DNA of 64,000 nucleotides. It comes from Ardenticatenaceae bacterium. Lineage in GTDB: Bacteria; Chloroflexota; Anaerolineae; Promineifilales; Promineifilaceae. Below, piece after piece: positions 1-7,340 of this stretch. The stretch lies in assembly GCA_020634235.1 (NCBI GenBank), contig JACKCB010000001.1, forward strand, positions 1,302,001-1,366,000. The letters are read 5' to 3'. Each line of letters starts with the position of its first letter. The first letter of the stretch is position 1. Made by a program: the position numbers and the translations under genes. The notes beneath the pieces are model-generated. The model worked only from the letters and a program-made list of their open reading frames with translations. It was not told the origin of the DNA and ran no database searches.

Positions 1-750
1 GACCTGATTGTGGGCACCAGCATTGGCGGGCTGGTAGGCGCGCTGCTCGCCGCCGGGCAAACGCCGCAGCAGATGGGCGCCTTTTTTGAGCAGATGAACG
101 TGAATCAATTGTTCGGCGTGCCCAGTGGTGTACGCTCGCTCACCGGCAACCGCAAGCTGGAGCAACTGCTGGAAAAGACGATGGGGCGGCCAACATTTGC
201 CGACCTGCCCATCCCCCTGGCGGTGGTAACGGTTGACCTCGTCAACCGCAAGGAGATTGTGCTGGATACCGGCGACCTGATCAGCGCCATCCTGGCCACA
301 ACCGCTTTCCCCATTGTGCTGCCGCCGGTAGAGCGGGAAGGGCTAACCCTGATCGATGGTGGCGTGCTAAACAATATGCCCTTCGACGTGGCTCGTGCCC
401 GCGGCGCAACCCACGTCATTGCCGTGGACCTGAGCCATTCGCTGCCCTACGGCACCACTGCCAGCGCCCCGGCCGGGGGCGGCATCGTGGGCCGGGCGCT
501 GGCCATCACCCAGCGCTACCCGTTGGGGCAGGTCATCTCCAACCTGGCCGACATCGTCACCATGCAGTCGATGAACGTGCGCCTGGCCATTACCCGGCCG
601 GAGGTGCTGCTGCAGCCGCAAATGGGCACCATTGGCCTGTTCGACTTTCATCGCCTGGCCGATGGCATTTCCGCCGGGCGCAGCGCCGCCCAGGCTGCCG
701 AGGCCGCGCTGCTGTCGCTGGCTTCATCGCTGGAACATTCGCAGGTTTGA
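1..750 (+). CDS. Patatin-like phospholipase / lipid acyl hydrolase, 5'-truncated by the window edge
   Basis: The reading frame is open from base 1, so the true start lies upstream of the window. The visible 249 codons contain the patatin nucleophile elbow G-T-S-I-G (GXSXG; Ser about residue 7) and, about 115 residues later, the D-G-G motif (LIDGGVLNNMP) that supplies the catalytic Asp of the Ser-Asp dyad. Both catalytic residues are therefore present. The oxyanion-hole glycine-rich loop that normally precedes GXSXG is off the window. Bacterial patatins of this soluble type hydrolyse phospholipid or neutral lipid acyl esters; the substrate here is unknown. A second, full-length patatin gene lies at 28.3-29.4 kb. 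One CCCGGCCGGG palindrome near 471 encodes an Ala-Pro-Ala-Gly loop. The family call is secure and the substrate is not. Confidence 0.9.
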   Translation, partial: DLIVGTSIGGLVGALLAAGQTPQQMGAFFEQMNVNQLFGVPSGVRSLTGNRKLEQLLEKTMGRPTFADLPIPLAVVTVDLVNRKEIVLDTGDLISAILATTAFPIVLPPVEREGLTLIDGGVLNNMPFDVARARGATHVIAVDLSHSLPYGTTASAPAGGGIVGRALAITQRYPLGQVISNLADIVTMQSMNVRLAITRPEVLLQPQMGTIGLFDFHRLADGISAGRSAAQAAEAALLSLASSLEHSQV

Positions 751-786
751 ACGTTGGAACGCGGGAACGTTCACAGGAGGTAGATT

Positions 787-1545
787 GTGACCATTTTAGG
801 TGTAGATATTGGTGGTTCCGGCATTAAGGCCGCCCTGGTAGATACGGATAGGGGCGAGCTGATTAGCGAACGGCTGCGCGTCCCCACGCCCGAATCGCTT
901 CTGGTGGAGGATGTGCTGCCGGCGGTGGCCGACCTGGTGGCCTCGTTTACCGACTACCACGGCCCACTGGGCGTTGGTTTTCCGGCGGTGGTGCAAGACG
1001 GCGTGCCCCGCACCCCGTTTACGGCCCACCAGATCCCGGGCTGGAAGGGCTATCCGGTGGCCGAGCGGCTGTCGGCCCTCACCGGCCGGGCGGTTACCAT
1101 GCTCAACGATGCCGACGCGGCCGGGATTGCCGAGATGCGCTTTGGCAACGGCCAGGGCAAGAAGGGTGTGGTCATCATCTTCACCCTGGGCACCGGCATT
1201 GGCAGCGCCATGTTCACCAACGGCCAACTGGTGCCCAACTGCGAACTCAGCGCCCTCTATCTGCGCGGCCATACGGAGTTTGCCGAAAAGTACGCGGCGG
1301 ACATCGTCCGGCAGGAGGAGGAGTTGTCGTGGGAGGCCTATGCGGCGCGGCTGGACGAGTATCTACATCACGTGCAGCGCGTCTTCTCCCCCCGCCTGGT
1401 CATCATCGGCGGCGGCATCAGCAAGAAGTATGAGAAGTTCTTGCCGCTGCTCACCGTGGATTATCCGGTGGTCCCGGCCGGGCTGCGTAACGAAGCGGGT
1501 ATCATCGGCGCGGCCATTGCCGTGGCCGAGGGCTGGTCCAACTAA
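787..1545 (+). CDS. ppgK: ROK-family polyphosphate glucokinase-like kinase
   Basis: This 252-residue protein starts with the ROK/ASKHA phosphate-1 motif VDIGGSGIKAALVD. It has the phosphate-2 segment FTLGTGIGSA and an adenosine-site glycine stretch IIGGGISKKYEKF, the pattern seen in polyphosphate/ATP glucokinases (PpgK), which phosphorylate glucose to glucose-6-phosphate. The segment NDADAAGIAEMRFG matches the ROK catalytic Asp region (substrate-binding N-D-A-D). The GTG start at 787 is supported by a strong AGGAGGT ribosome-binding site at 776-782. It lies 36 bp after the patatin stop and may be co-transcribed with it. It is convergent with the winged-helix gene on the other strand; the two stop regions share four bases. 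Length fits PpgK (about 250). Preference for polyphosphate over ATP is inferred from the family. Confidence 0.88.
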   Translation: MTILGVDIGGSGIKAALVDTDRGELISERLRVPTPESLLVEDVLPAVADLVASFTDYHGPLGVGFPAVVQDGVPRTPFTAHQIPGWKGYPVAERLSALTGRAVTMLNDADAAGIAEMRFGNGQGKKGVVIIFTLGTGIGSAMFTNGQLVPNCELSALYLRGHTEFAEKYAADIVRQEEELSWEAYAARLDEYLHHVQRVFSPRLVIIGGGISKKYEKFLPLLTVDYPVVPAGLRNEAGIIGAAIAVAEGWSN

Positions 1546-2399
1546 AACAGCGCAGCCAGGGCGTAGCGCGGCTGTTTCGCTTGCGGGTCAACCACCACCA
1601 GGTAACCAGAAGCCACCAGCCGCGCCAGCGTTGACTGCACGTCGCGCGGCTTCCACTGGAACAGCTTGCGCACATCGGCCGCCGTGGCCGCGCCCAGGGC
1701 GGCGAAGTAGTGGCGCAGCAGCGCCTCACGCGCCGCCGGCCGGGCAATGGGGCGCGCCTGGGCCGGCAAATCAGGGTAATGGCGATGGACGGCATCGTAG
1801 ATGAAGCTGTAGCGCCACGGACCGGCTGCGGCAATGCCCACCGGCAGAATCTTGAAATCGCGCTGCAGCTGTGTTAGCCCCCGTTCAAAAGGGCTGTTGC
1901 TGGCTTTGCTCGTCATCTGGATTTTGCGCCGCAGGGCTACTGTGTCCAGCGCCCCTTCGCGCAGCAGCGCCTCATAAATCAGCTTCGCCTCGCGGGAGAG
2001 CAGGCCATCCTCATACAACTGAACATAATCTTGCTCTGGCTCGCCGTAGTTCTCGCTGAGGGCGTAGAAGTAGGGCACCCCGGCCGGGGCGATCATCGTC
2101 GCCTTGCCGCGCAGGATTTTGGCATAATACCATTGGCGCGTCCCCAGCATCTGGTCCTTCCAACCCCAGGTAACGTGGCCAGGATCGTCGTGGGCGTCAG
2201 CCACCGGCCGGTTGCCGGCCACGGCGCTCCACAAGTTGGGCAAGAGAATCCCCTTGATGGGCCAGAAATAAACAAAGCCCCGCTCCTGCACAAAGGCCAG
2301 CGCATCCTCTTTGCTGTGCAGGCGCAGTTCCTGGCGCAGGCGAAACGTAACCGCCCGGTACGCCTCGAGCTGTTGGTCGGTTAGATGGTGCATGGTCAA
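1542..2399 (-). CDS. Winged-helix DNA-binding protein, AlkZ/YcaQ-related, last gene of the CODH/ACS cluster
   Basis: The 285-residue protein resembles the HTH_42/AlkZ-YcaQ winged-helix superfamily: an N-terminal helical region with a W-P-I-K-G-I-L-L-P-N-L-W segment, a middle winged-helix region (about residues 130-190, with EALLREGALDTVALRRKI) and a C-terminal helix-turn-helix (about 230-285, ending RLVASGYLVVVD). AlkZ enzymes unhook DNA crosslinks and alkylated bases with a QXQ or QXD catalytic motif near residue 40. I do not see that motif, so glycosylase activity is doubtful and a DNA-binding or sensor role is possible. It is 14 bp downstream of a cooC gene on the same strand and so probably belongs to the Wood-Ljungdahl operon. 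The superfamily call is moderately sure; the function is unknown. Confidence 0.55.
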   Translation of the reverse strand: MTMHHLTDQQLEAYRAVTFRLRQELRLHSKEDALAFVQERGFVYFWPIKGILLPNLWSAVAGNRPVADAHDDPGHVTWGWKDQMLGTRQWYYAKILRGKATMIAPAGVPYFYALSENYGEPEQDYVQLYEDGLLSREAKLIYEALLREGALDTVALRRKIQMTSKASNSPFERGLTQLQRDFKILPVGIAAAGPWRYSFIYDAVHRHYPDLPAQARPIARPAAREALLRHYFAALGAATAADVRKLFQWKPRDVQSTLARLVASGYLVVVDPQAKQPRYALAALF

Positions 2400-2413
2400 G
2401 CCCGGCCGGGTGC

Positions 2414-3220
2414 TTACCCCCCCACGTTGGCAATGATGCCCAATTGGGCCATGATGGCCGCGACCGCCTTGTTGGCCGGTGCGTCTGCGTCCAGGGCCAG
2501 AAATGGCCGGCCACTCAACTCCAGCGCCAGCAACTGCTCATCGGCCGGCACCGCGCCCAGGAGCGGTATATCCATGGCGGCCAGCCGGGCCTGGAGCAGC
2601 GAGGGCACGTCGCCATGTACCCGGTTCAAAACCAGCCCGGTGTGCTCAATCTGGATATCCAATTCATGGCGAAAGGCAGCAATCCGCTCCGCAGCAGTAA
2701 TGCTGCGCAGCGTGGGTTCGGAGACGATGATCAGGTGCTGCACATCGCGGGTGGTACGCCGGCTCAGGTGCTCCATCCCCGCCTCGTTGTCAATGACCAC
2801 ATAGCGGTAGTTCTTGCTGATGGCATCGATGACCTGGCGCAAATTGTGGTTCACCGCGCAGTAACAGCCCTGCCCCTCCGGTTGCCCCATGGCAATGAGG
2901 TCAAAGCGGTCGCCTTCGGACAGGGCCGAGCGAATCTGGTAGTCCAGGTATTCTTGCTTGCTAATGCCGCCGCCAATGGTACCCATGGCTGCGCCGCCGG
3001 CGGTTAGCGACTGCTTCACCTGGCCCAGTAAATCCTCGCGGATATCCCCCACGGTCCAGTCCAGTTCCAGCCCCAGGACCATGTTCAGGTTGCTGCTGGG
3101 ATCGGCGTCGATGGCCAGCACTGCGCCCGGCTGGTTTTCTACCAGGTATTTGATGATGAGGCCGGCGATGGTAGTTTTCCCGACGCCCCCTTTACCGGCC
3201 AGTGCGATGGTGGTTGTCAT
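2414..3220 (-). CDS. cooC: CooC-type nickel-insertion ATPase (CODH accessory), copy 1
   Basis: This 268-residue MinD/CooC-family P-loop ATPase has the deviant Walker A motif GKGGVGKT at residues 9-16 and a Walker A' region AIDADPSSN near residue 37. The metal-binding C-X-C motif (GCYC) near residues 118-120 is the hallmark of CooC proteins, which bind Ni(II) at the dimer interface and help mature the [NiFe4S4] C-cluster of CO dehydrogenase. The ATG is preceded by a GAGGA ribosome-binding site. It follows a second cooC paralogue by 50 bp. Two CooC paralogues are common in CODH/ACS organisms, one often linked to CODH and the other to acetyl-CoA synthase maturation (AcsF). Which paralogue serves which enzyme cannot be settled from the sequence alone. 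Confidence 0.9.
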   Translation of the reverse strand: MTTTIALAGKGGVGKTTIAGLIIKYLVENQPGAVLAIDADPSSNLNMVLGLELDWTVGDIREDLLGQVKQSLTAGGAAMGTIGGGISKQEYLDYQIRSALSEGDRFDLIAMGQPEGQGCYCAVNHNLRQVIDAISKNYRYVVIDNEAGMEHLSRRTTRDVQHLIIVSEPTLRSITAAERIAAFRHELDIQIEHTGLVLNRVHGDVPSLLQARLAAMDIPLLGAVPADEQLLALELSGRPFLALDADAPANKAVAAIMAQLGIIANVGG

Positions 3221-3270
3221 CTTTTATTTTCCTCGTTGGCTAACACGTGGCAGCGGTTTACGACCGGTCA

Positions 3271-4059
3271 TTAATTGTTCAGGCTGTCAAGCTGGCCGGC
3301 CATTTGCAGGGCACTCTGGCGCAGGGCGGGCACGTGGTCGTAGACGGCCAGGCCCAGGCGATCGGCCTCCAGGACGGCGGGGTCCATCGGCAGGACGCCC
3401 AGAAGGGGTAGATCAGGCGCTTCACGCTGCAAGAAAGCGCGCTCGGCCTCGTTCTGGACTTTGTTGCCCACCAGCCAGAAGCGCTCCAGCCCAATGTCCT
3501 GGGCCAGCTTCTTGATTTGCACAGCGGTGCCCAGGCTGCGCCGGGTTGGTTCGACGACGATGAGCAGGGCATCGACGAAATCGACGGTGGCCCGGCCGAG
3601 GTGCTCGACCCCGGCGTACATATCCAGGATTAGGACGTCGTCTTTACGGAACAAGAGGTGGGTGAAGAGGGTTTTGAGCATGGCGCTCTCGGGGCATATG
3701 CAGCCGGAGCCGCCCAGTTCCACGGCTCCCATTTCCAGCAGGCGCACGCCGCGATGGACGACGCTGAAGCGTTCTGGTATGTCGTCGACGCGGGGGTTGA
3801 GGGTGAAGAAGCCGCCCATGCTCCCCGGCCGGGCACCGGTCCGCTCAGCGATGAGTTCATCCATCTCTACGATGGGGTGTAGCTGGGCGCGCAGCCCGGC
3901 CGGGAAGCCCAACGCCCCCGCCAGGCAAGGGGATGGGTCTGCATCTACCGCCAGCACCTGCTGCCCGGCATCGGCATACGCCTGCGCCAGCAGCGCCGCC
4001 AGCGTCGTCTTCCCCACCCCGCCTTTACCACTAATCGCTAGTTTCATCAGTTTGCTCAT
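3271..4059 (-). CDS. cooC: CooC/AcsF-type nickel-insertion ATPase, copy 2
   Basis: The 262-residue protein is a second MinD-like ATPase with Walker A' motif SGKGGVGKTTL (residues 10-20), AVDADPSP near residue 39, and the C-X-C metal motif in GGSGCICPESAML near residue 120. The context MGAVELGGSGCICPE is the canonical CooC signature, closer to classical CooC than the upstream paralogue. It presumably loads nickel into CODH or ACS using ATP hydrolysis. It starts ATG-AGC-AAA with a second in-frame ATG four codons later, which could be an alternative start. It lies 69 bp after the DUF3786 gene, and that gap is filled by a strong hairpin (4099-4144), which may set expression of the two cooC genes and the winged-helix gene relative to the upstream genes. 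Confidence 0.92.
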   Translation of the reverse strand: MSKLMKLAISGKGGVGKTTLAALLAQAYADAGQQVLAVDADPSPCLAGALGFPAGLRAQLHPIVEMDELIAERTGARPGSMGGFFTLNPRVDDIPERFSVVHRGVRLLEMGAVELGGSGCICPESAMLKTLFTHLLFRKDDVLILDMYAGVEHLGRATVDFVDALLIVVEPTRRSLGTAVQIKKLAQDIGLERFWLVGNKVQNEAERAFLQREAPDLPLLGVLPMDPAVLEADRLGLAVYDHVPALRQSALQMAGQLDSLNN

Positions 4060-4098
4060 GCAGCTTAGTATTTGACCAGATAAGTTCTGACGGGCAGC

Positions 4099-4144
4099 GG
4101 AGTCGAGGCTTTAGCCGGTCACTCCCGGCTAAAACCTCGACTCC
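4099..4144 (-). repeat. Imperfect inverted repeat, 20-bp arms, spanning the end of the DUF3786 gene
   Basis: Two 20-nt arms (4099-4118 and 4125-4144) are complementary with one mismatch and a 6-nt loop. The downstream arm includes the last codons and the TAG stop of the DUF3786 gene. No long T-tract follows on the minus strand, so this is more like an mRNA-stabilising or processing hairpin, or a palindromic repeat unit, than a classical terminator. It separates the cooC genes from the rest of the cluster. Confidence 0.8.
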
Positions 4145-4788
4145 ATGGGGAGAGGTCCGCCCGGCATCGGCTCGCTGCGCTGGCCGGCCAGCAGCCGGCG
4201 GGTGAACATGCTGCCCAGGATGGCGCAGGCATCGGTGGGCAGGTGGTGGTGGGTGTGGGCGTCGAACAACACCTGGTAGGAAGGGGGGAAATCTTCGTCC
4301 CCCTGCCAGGCTACGGCCAGAATGGGCACGTGGGGCAAGGCCCACACCTGGTAGGTGGCGTCCCCCAAATCTCCCGGCCGGGCACCACACTCCAGCGCCA
4401 CGCGGCCAAAAGCGTCCAGGTCATTGCCAAAGCGCCGGGCCAGTTCCCGGCCGGTGTAGCCCTGAAAAGCCTGGGTGTAGAAGCGACCATCGGGCAGGTC
4501 CGTGAAAGCGATCCACGTCCCGGCCGGGGGCGTACCATCCGTGGTGTGCAGGTAATAGGCAACCATCGCCTGCGTCAGAAGATCAAGCTCGCCCTCCCCG
4601 GCCGGGGCGTACGCCACAAAATCAGGCAGAAGAACTGCCACCGGTGCCTGCCAGACATCCAGCAGCAGCCGGTCAGCCAGCAGCCGGGCACCACTCAACC
4701 TGGCCAACCGCACCACATCCCGCTGCGCCAGCTCTGCCCGCAGCCGCTGCACCCGGCCGGGTAAACCCGGCTGGTCTAGTTCAGGCAT
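4129..4788 (-). CDS. DUF3786 protein, putative corrinoid/Fe-S accessory factor
   Basis: This 219-residue protein matches my memory of the DUF3786 pattern: a conserved YYL-x3-DGTPPAG-x-WI segment followed by LPDG-x-FY-x-QAFQGYTG, then a C-terminal LPHVPILAVAW-x-GDEDFPPS-x-x-LFD stretch with a His-rich HTHHHLP. The family occurs in strict anaerobes near corrinoid and one-carbon genes, and its biochemical function is unestablished. It has no predicted membrane segments. The start codon overlaps the end of the MetV-MetF gene by 13 bp, so translation is probably coupled to it. The stop codon sits inside a hairpin arm, so its last residues (ESRF) are encoded by repeat sequence. A role in methyl-branch or corrinoid handling is inferred from position only. 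Confidence 0.7.
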   Translation of the reverse strand: MPELDQPGLPGRVQRLRAELAQRDVVRLARLSGARLLADRLLLDVWQAPVAVLLPDFVAYAPAGEGELDLLTQAMVAYYLHTTDGTPPAGTWIAFTDLPDGRFYTQAFQGYTGRELARRFGNDLDAFGRVALECGARPGDLGDATYQVWALPHVPILAVAWQGDEDFPPSYQVLFDAHTHHHLPTDACAILGSMFTRRLLAGQRSEPMPGGPLPMESRF

Positions 4789-6248
4789 AACTCAGGTTCG
4801 GCAATCGCCACCGGCCGGGCTAACCCGGCCTCTGAGACAATGCGCGGCACAATATCTTCCCAACCGACGGCCATGAGGTGAATGCCATTCACCCCTTGCT
4901 TACCCTTCACCGCCTCAATCAGCTCCAGCGCAATCTGCACGCCTTCCTCTTGCACGCCATCCCCGGCCGCTTCCAGCCGCTTTAGCAAATGCTCCGGAAT
5001 AACGACACCCGGCACATCCTTGTGCATGTACTGGGCCATCTTCAAGCTCTTCAGCGGGGTGATCCCCACCAGGATATACACCTTGTCCAGAATGTTGCGC
5101 TTGGCCAGTTCATTCAGCCACACTTCCATGCCGTCCGGGTCATACACCAGGTTCGTCTGGAAGAACTGCGCCCCAGCGTTCACCTTCTTATGCTCACGGA
5201 TCGCCTGAAACTCCGGCCGGGAGGCAAATGGTGCGGCCGCGGCCCCCAGGAAATACTGCGGGCGAAACTTAATCGGCCGGCCATCCAGGTACTTTCCTTC
5301 ATCCCGCATCCGGCGCAGAATCCACAACATCTGAATAGCATCAATATCAATGATATCCATGCGCCCTTGCGGCGCGGGACCCATGCGCGAATGATCGCCC
5401 GACAGGCACAAGATGTTGCGAATGCCCAGCGCGCTGGCGCCCAGCACCTCCGCCTGCAAACCCGTGCGCGTCCGGTCGCGGGCCGCAATCTGCAGCACCG
5501 GCTCAGCATCGTGCTCTAACGCCATCTTGGAACAGGCAATGGAAGACATACGCGACGTAGCCGAAGGGCAGTCGGTGAAGTTAACGGCGGCCACGTAAGG
5601 CCGCACCATCTCCACATTGCGACACATCTTGCCCGTGGCCACACTTGCCGGCGGGGCAACTTCGGCCGTCACCACAAACTCACCAGCTTTCAACCGGCGC
5701 TCCAGCTCCGACACCGGTTCGTCGTAGGCCGGCGGGTGGTACTCGGCATCCCCCTGCCACCAATCGGGCTGGCGCACCGGCCGGAAAACGGCGTCCCAGA
5801 TTTCGGCGCGCTCTTCTTTGTCGCCCGACACCAGGCCAGAGGCAACCTTCTTTGTACCAACTTCCTTCACTTGCCGCGCCACATCGCCCCACGTCTCCGT
5901 GCCAACTTTGCCCCAATCCAACGGCGGCATCACTTCCAGCAGCATTTCCTGCCGCCCCATCTTGAAGGCTCGCTCGTAGATTTCGTACCAGATGCAGGGC
6001 CGGGTCTCGTCCACGTAGCAGTGCGCTTCGGTAGAGCCACCGCATGGGCCGTTGCGTGCTCCCTTGGGGCACTCCATGGGGCAGATGAAGGCGGTTTCTT
6101 GCAGCAGGCAGTTGCCGCACATGCGGCAGCCAAACAGCGGCCCCTTCACGACCCGCTCAATGAAGGCCAAAGAACGTTTGCCGATTTTTTCGCGCTTAAA
6201 TGGGTAATAGGGCGGCTGCCAGCGCCGTCCTGGGGTAAAGAGAGGCAT
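4776..6248 (-). CDS. metF: MetV-MetF fusion: methylenetetrahydrofolate reductase with N-terminal MetV (MTHFR_C zinc/Fe-S) domain
   Basis: Residues 1 to about 175 form a MetV-like domain with a dense Cys pattern: C-x2-C-G-x-C near 41-46, then CPMECPKG, NGPCGG, C-Y-V and PCIW. In acetogens this domain is a separate MetV subunit that partners MetF. Residues about 185-490 are the MetF TIM barrel (EVAPPASV, VNFTDCPSATSRMSS, LCLSGDH, GAQFFQTNLVYDPDGMEVWL). The enzyme reduces 5,10-methylene-THF to 5-methyl-THF, the last reduction of the methyl branch; the fusion merges catalytic and partner subunits in one chain. A GGAGG ribosome-binding site precedes the ATG. It lies 113 bp after the methyltransferase gene, a gap holding two CCCGGCCGGG palindromes. 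The electron donor cannot be read from the sequence. Confidence 0.92.
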   Translation of the reverse strand: MPLFTPGRRWQPPYYPFKREKIGKRSLAFIERVVKGPLFGCRMCGNCLLQETAFICPMECPKGARNGPCGGSTEAHCYVDETRPCIWYEIYERAFKMGRQEMLLEVMPPLDWGKVGTETWGDVARQVKEVGTKKVASGLVSGDKEERAEIWDAVFRPVRQPDWWQGDAEYHPPAYDEPVSELERRLKAGEFVVTAEVAPPASVATGKMCRNVEMVRPYVAAVNFTDCPSATSRMSSIACSKMALEHDAEPVLQIAARDRTRTGLQAEVLGASALGIRNILCLSGDHSRMGPAPQGRMDIIDIDAIQMLWILRRMRDEGKYLDGRPIKFRPQYFLGAAAAPFASRPEFQAIREHKKVNAGAQFFQTNLVYDPDGMEVWLNELAKRNILDKVYILVGITPLKSLKMAQYMHKDVPGVVIPEHLLKRLEAAGDGVQEEGVQIALELIEAVKGKQGVNGIHLMAVGWEDIVPRIVSEAGLARPVAIAEPELCLN

Positions 6249-6361
6249 AACAACCTCCGTGTCCTTTTTTCTGTTTTGTAGGCAGGGTCGTCACCGTTCG
6301 TTCGTCGGTCCCGGCCGGGGTGGTCGGGCGGCAAGAAGGGGGTGTTTGGACCCGGCCGGGT

Positions 6362-7297
6362 TTATACAAAAGCTTCCTGCTGCAAGTACGAATCGGCGTA
6401 GATCACCTTGTTCAACAAGATCTCCACCGTCTTCCAGATAGCCACCTGTGCCGGATCACGCACATCCACATCCTCCAGGGAAGGTTCTTCCATGGCCGCA
6501 ATGCGGTTGCTAATCGCCAGATACAGCCGGCCAACGGGTGTCGACGCATCACCCGCTTCAATCACTCGTACCACCTCTTTCAGTTCCAGGTCAAAGGGAT
6601 CGGCAATCATCATCTTCAAACCGGAACCCATCAGCATGGCACAGTAAACGCGATTGATCAACGCGCGATTCTCCCGCGGCACCGCATTAGAGACATTCGA
6701 CAGCCCAACAGAGATAGGCGGGGGCGGATCCCAGGCATATTGCAGCGTGCGCACCGCCTCAATCAACTCCGGGCAATACTCCTGGCAGCCCGAGACCGTC
6801 AGCACCAACGGGTCAATGATAAGATCCTCAATGGGAAAATCAACCTCCAGGGCGCGCGGAATCAACGACTCCAGGGCAATATTCACCCGGTCATCGGCGG
6901 CCACCGGAATACCACTCTGCCCCATCGTCAGGGCAATCAGCCGGGCGTTGTACTTCTTGGCCACCAGCGGCACCTTCTCCAACCGTTCCGGTTCCGCCGA
7001 AGTAGAGTTGATGATAGGCTGGGCCTTGGTAACCTTCTTCAGGCCGGCTTCAATGCCCAGGATGTTGGTGCTATCGAAGCAGAGGGGCACATCGGCCACC
7101 GCTTCCAGCAGTTCCACCATCCAGGGGAAAACTTCTTCACCATCTTTCTTGCGCGGTCCCAGATTAACGTCGAGCGCATTTGCGCCGGCTTCAATCTGGC
7201 GCACGGCAAGTTCCTGGAAAAAACGACTGTCCTTTTCGCGCAGAGCGTCTTTGACCTTCTGCGAGATAATGTGGATGTTTTCACCAATAATGTACAT
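6362..7297 (-). CDS. acsE: Methyltetrahydrofolate:corrinoid/iron-sulfur protein methyltransferase
   Basis: The 311-residue protein is a pterin-binding TIM barrel of the MeTr family. It starts MYIIGENIHIIS and carries GANALDVNLGPRKKDG and LCFDSTNILGIEAGL, with the conserved N-S-T-S-A-E segment and INRVYCAMLMGSGL near the C-terminus. It transfers the methyl group of methyl-THF to the cobalt of the corrinoid/iron-sulfur protein (AcsC plus the AcsD-like domain encoded upstream in this cluster). Moorella AcsE is about 262 residues; this one is about 50 longer, mostly at the C-terminus (after GRLYLAISNRIAA), a tail seen in some other bacterial homologues. Its position between the corrinoid activator and the MetV-MetF gene fits the pathway order. 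Confidence 0.93.
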   Translation of the reverse strand: MYIIGENIHIISQKVKDALREKDSRFFQELAVRQIEAGANALDVNLGPRKKDGEEVFPWMVELLEAVADVPLCFDSTNILGIEAGLKKVTKAQPIINSTSAEPERLEKVPLVAKKYNARLIALTMGQSGIPVAADDRVNIALESLIPRALEVDFPIEDLIIDPLVLTVSGCQEYCPELIEAVRTLQYAWDPPPPISVGLSNVSNAVPRENRALINRVYCAMLMGSGLKMMIADPFDLELKEVVRVIEAGDASTPVGRLYLAISNRIAAMEEPSLEDVDVRDPAQVAIWKTVEILLNKVIYADSYLQQEAFV

Positions 7298-7340
7298 GAG
7301 CTTATCCTTGTCGCGGACTGGCCCGCCGGGGCCATCCGCA

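Noticed and set aside
911..1804. 297-codon plus-strand frame over the ROK kinase and winged-helix genes
   Set aside because: Shadow of two real genes in another frame; Arg/Pro/Ser-rich composition typical of GC-rich alternate frames.
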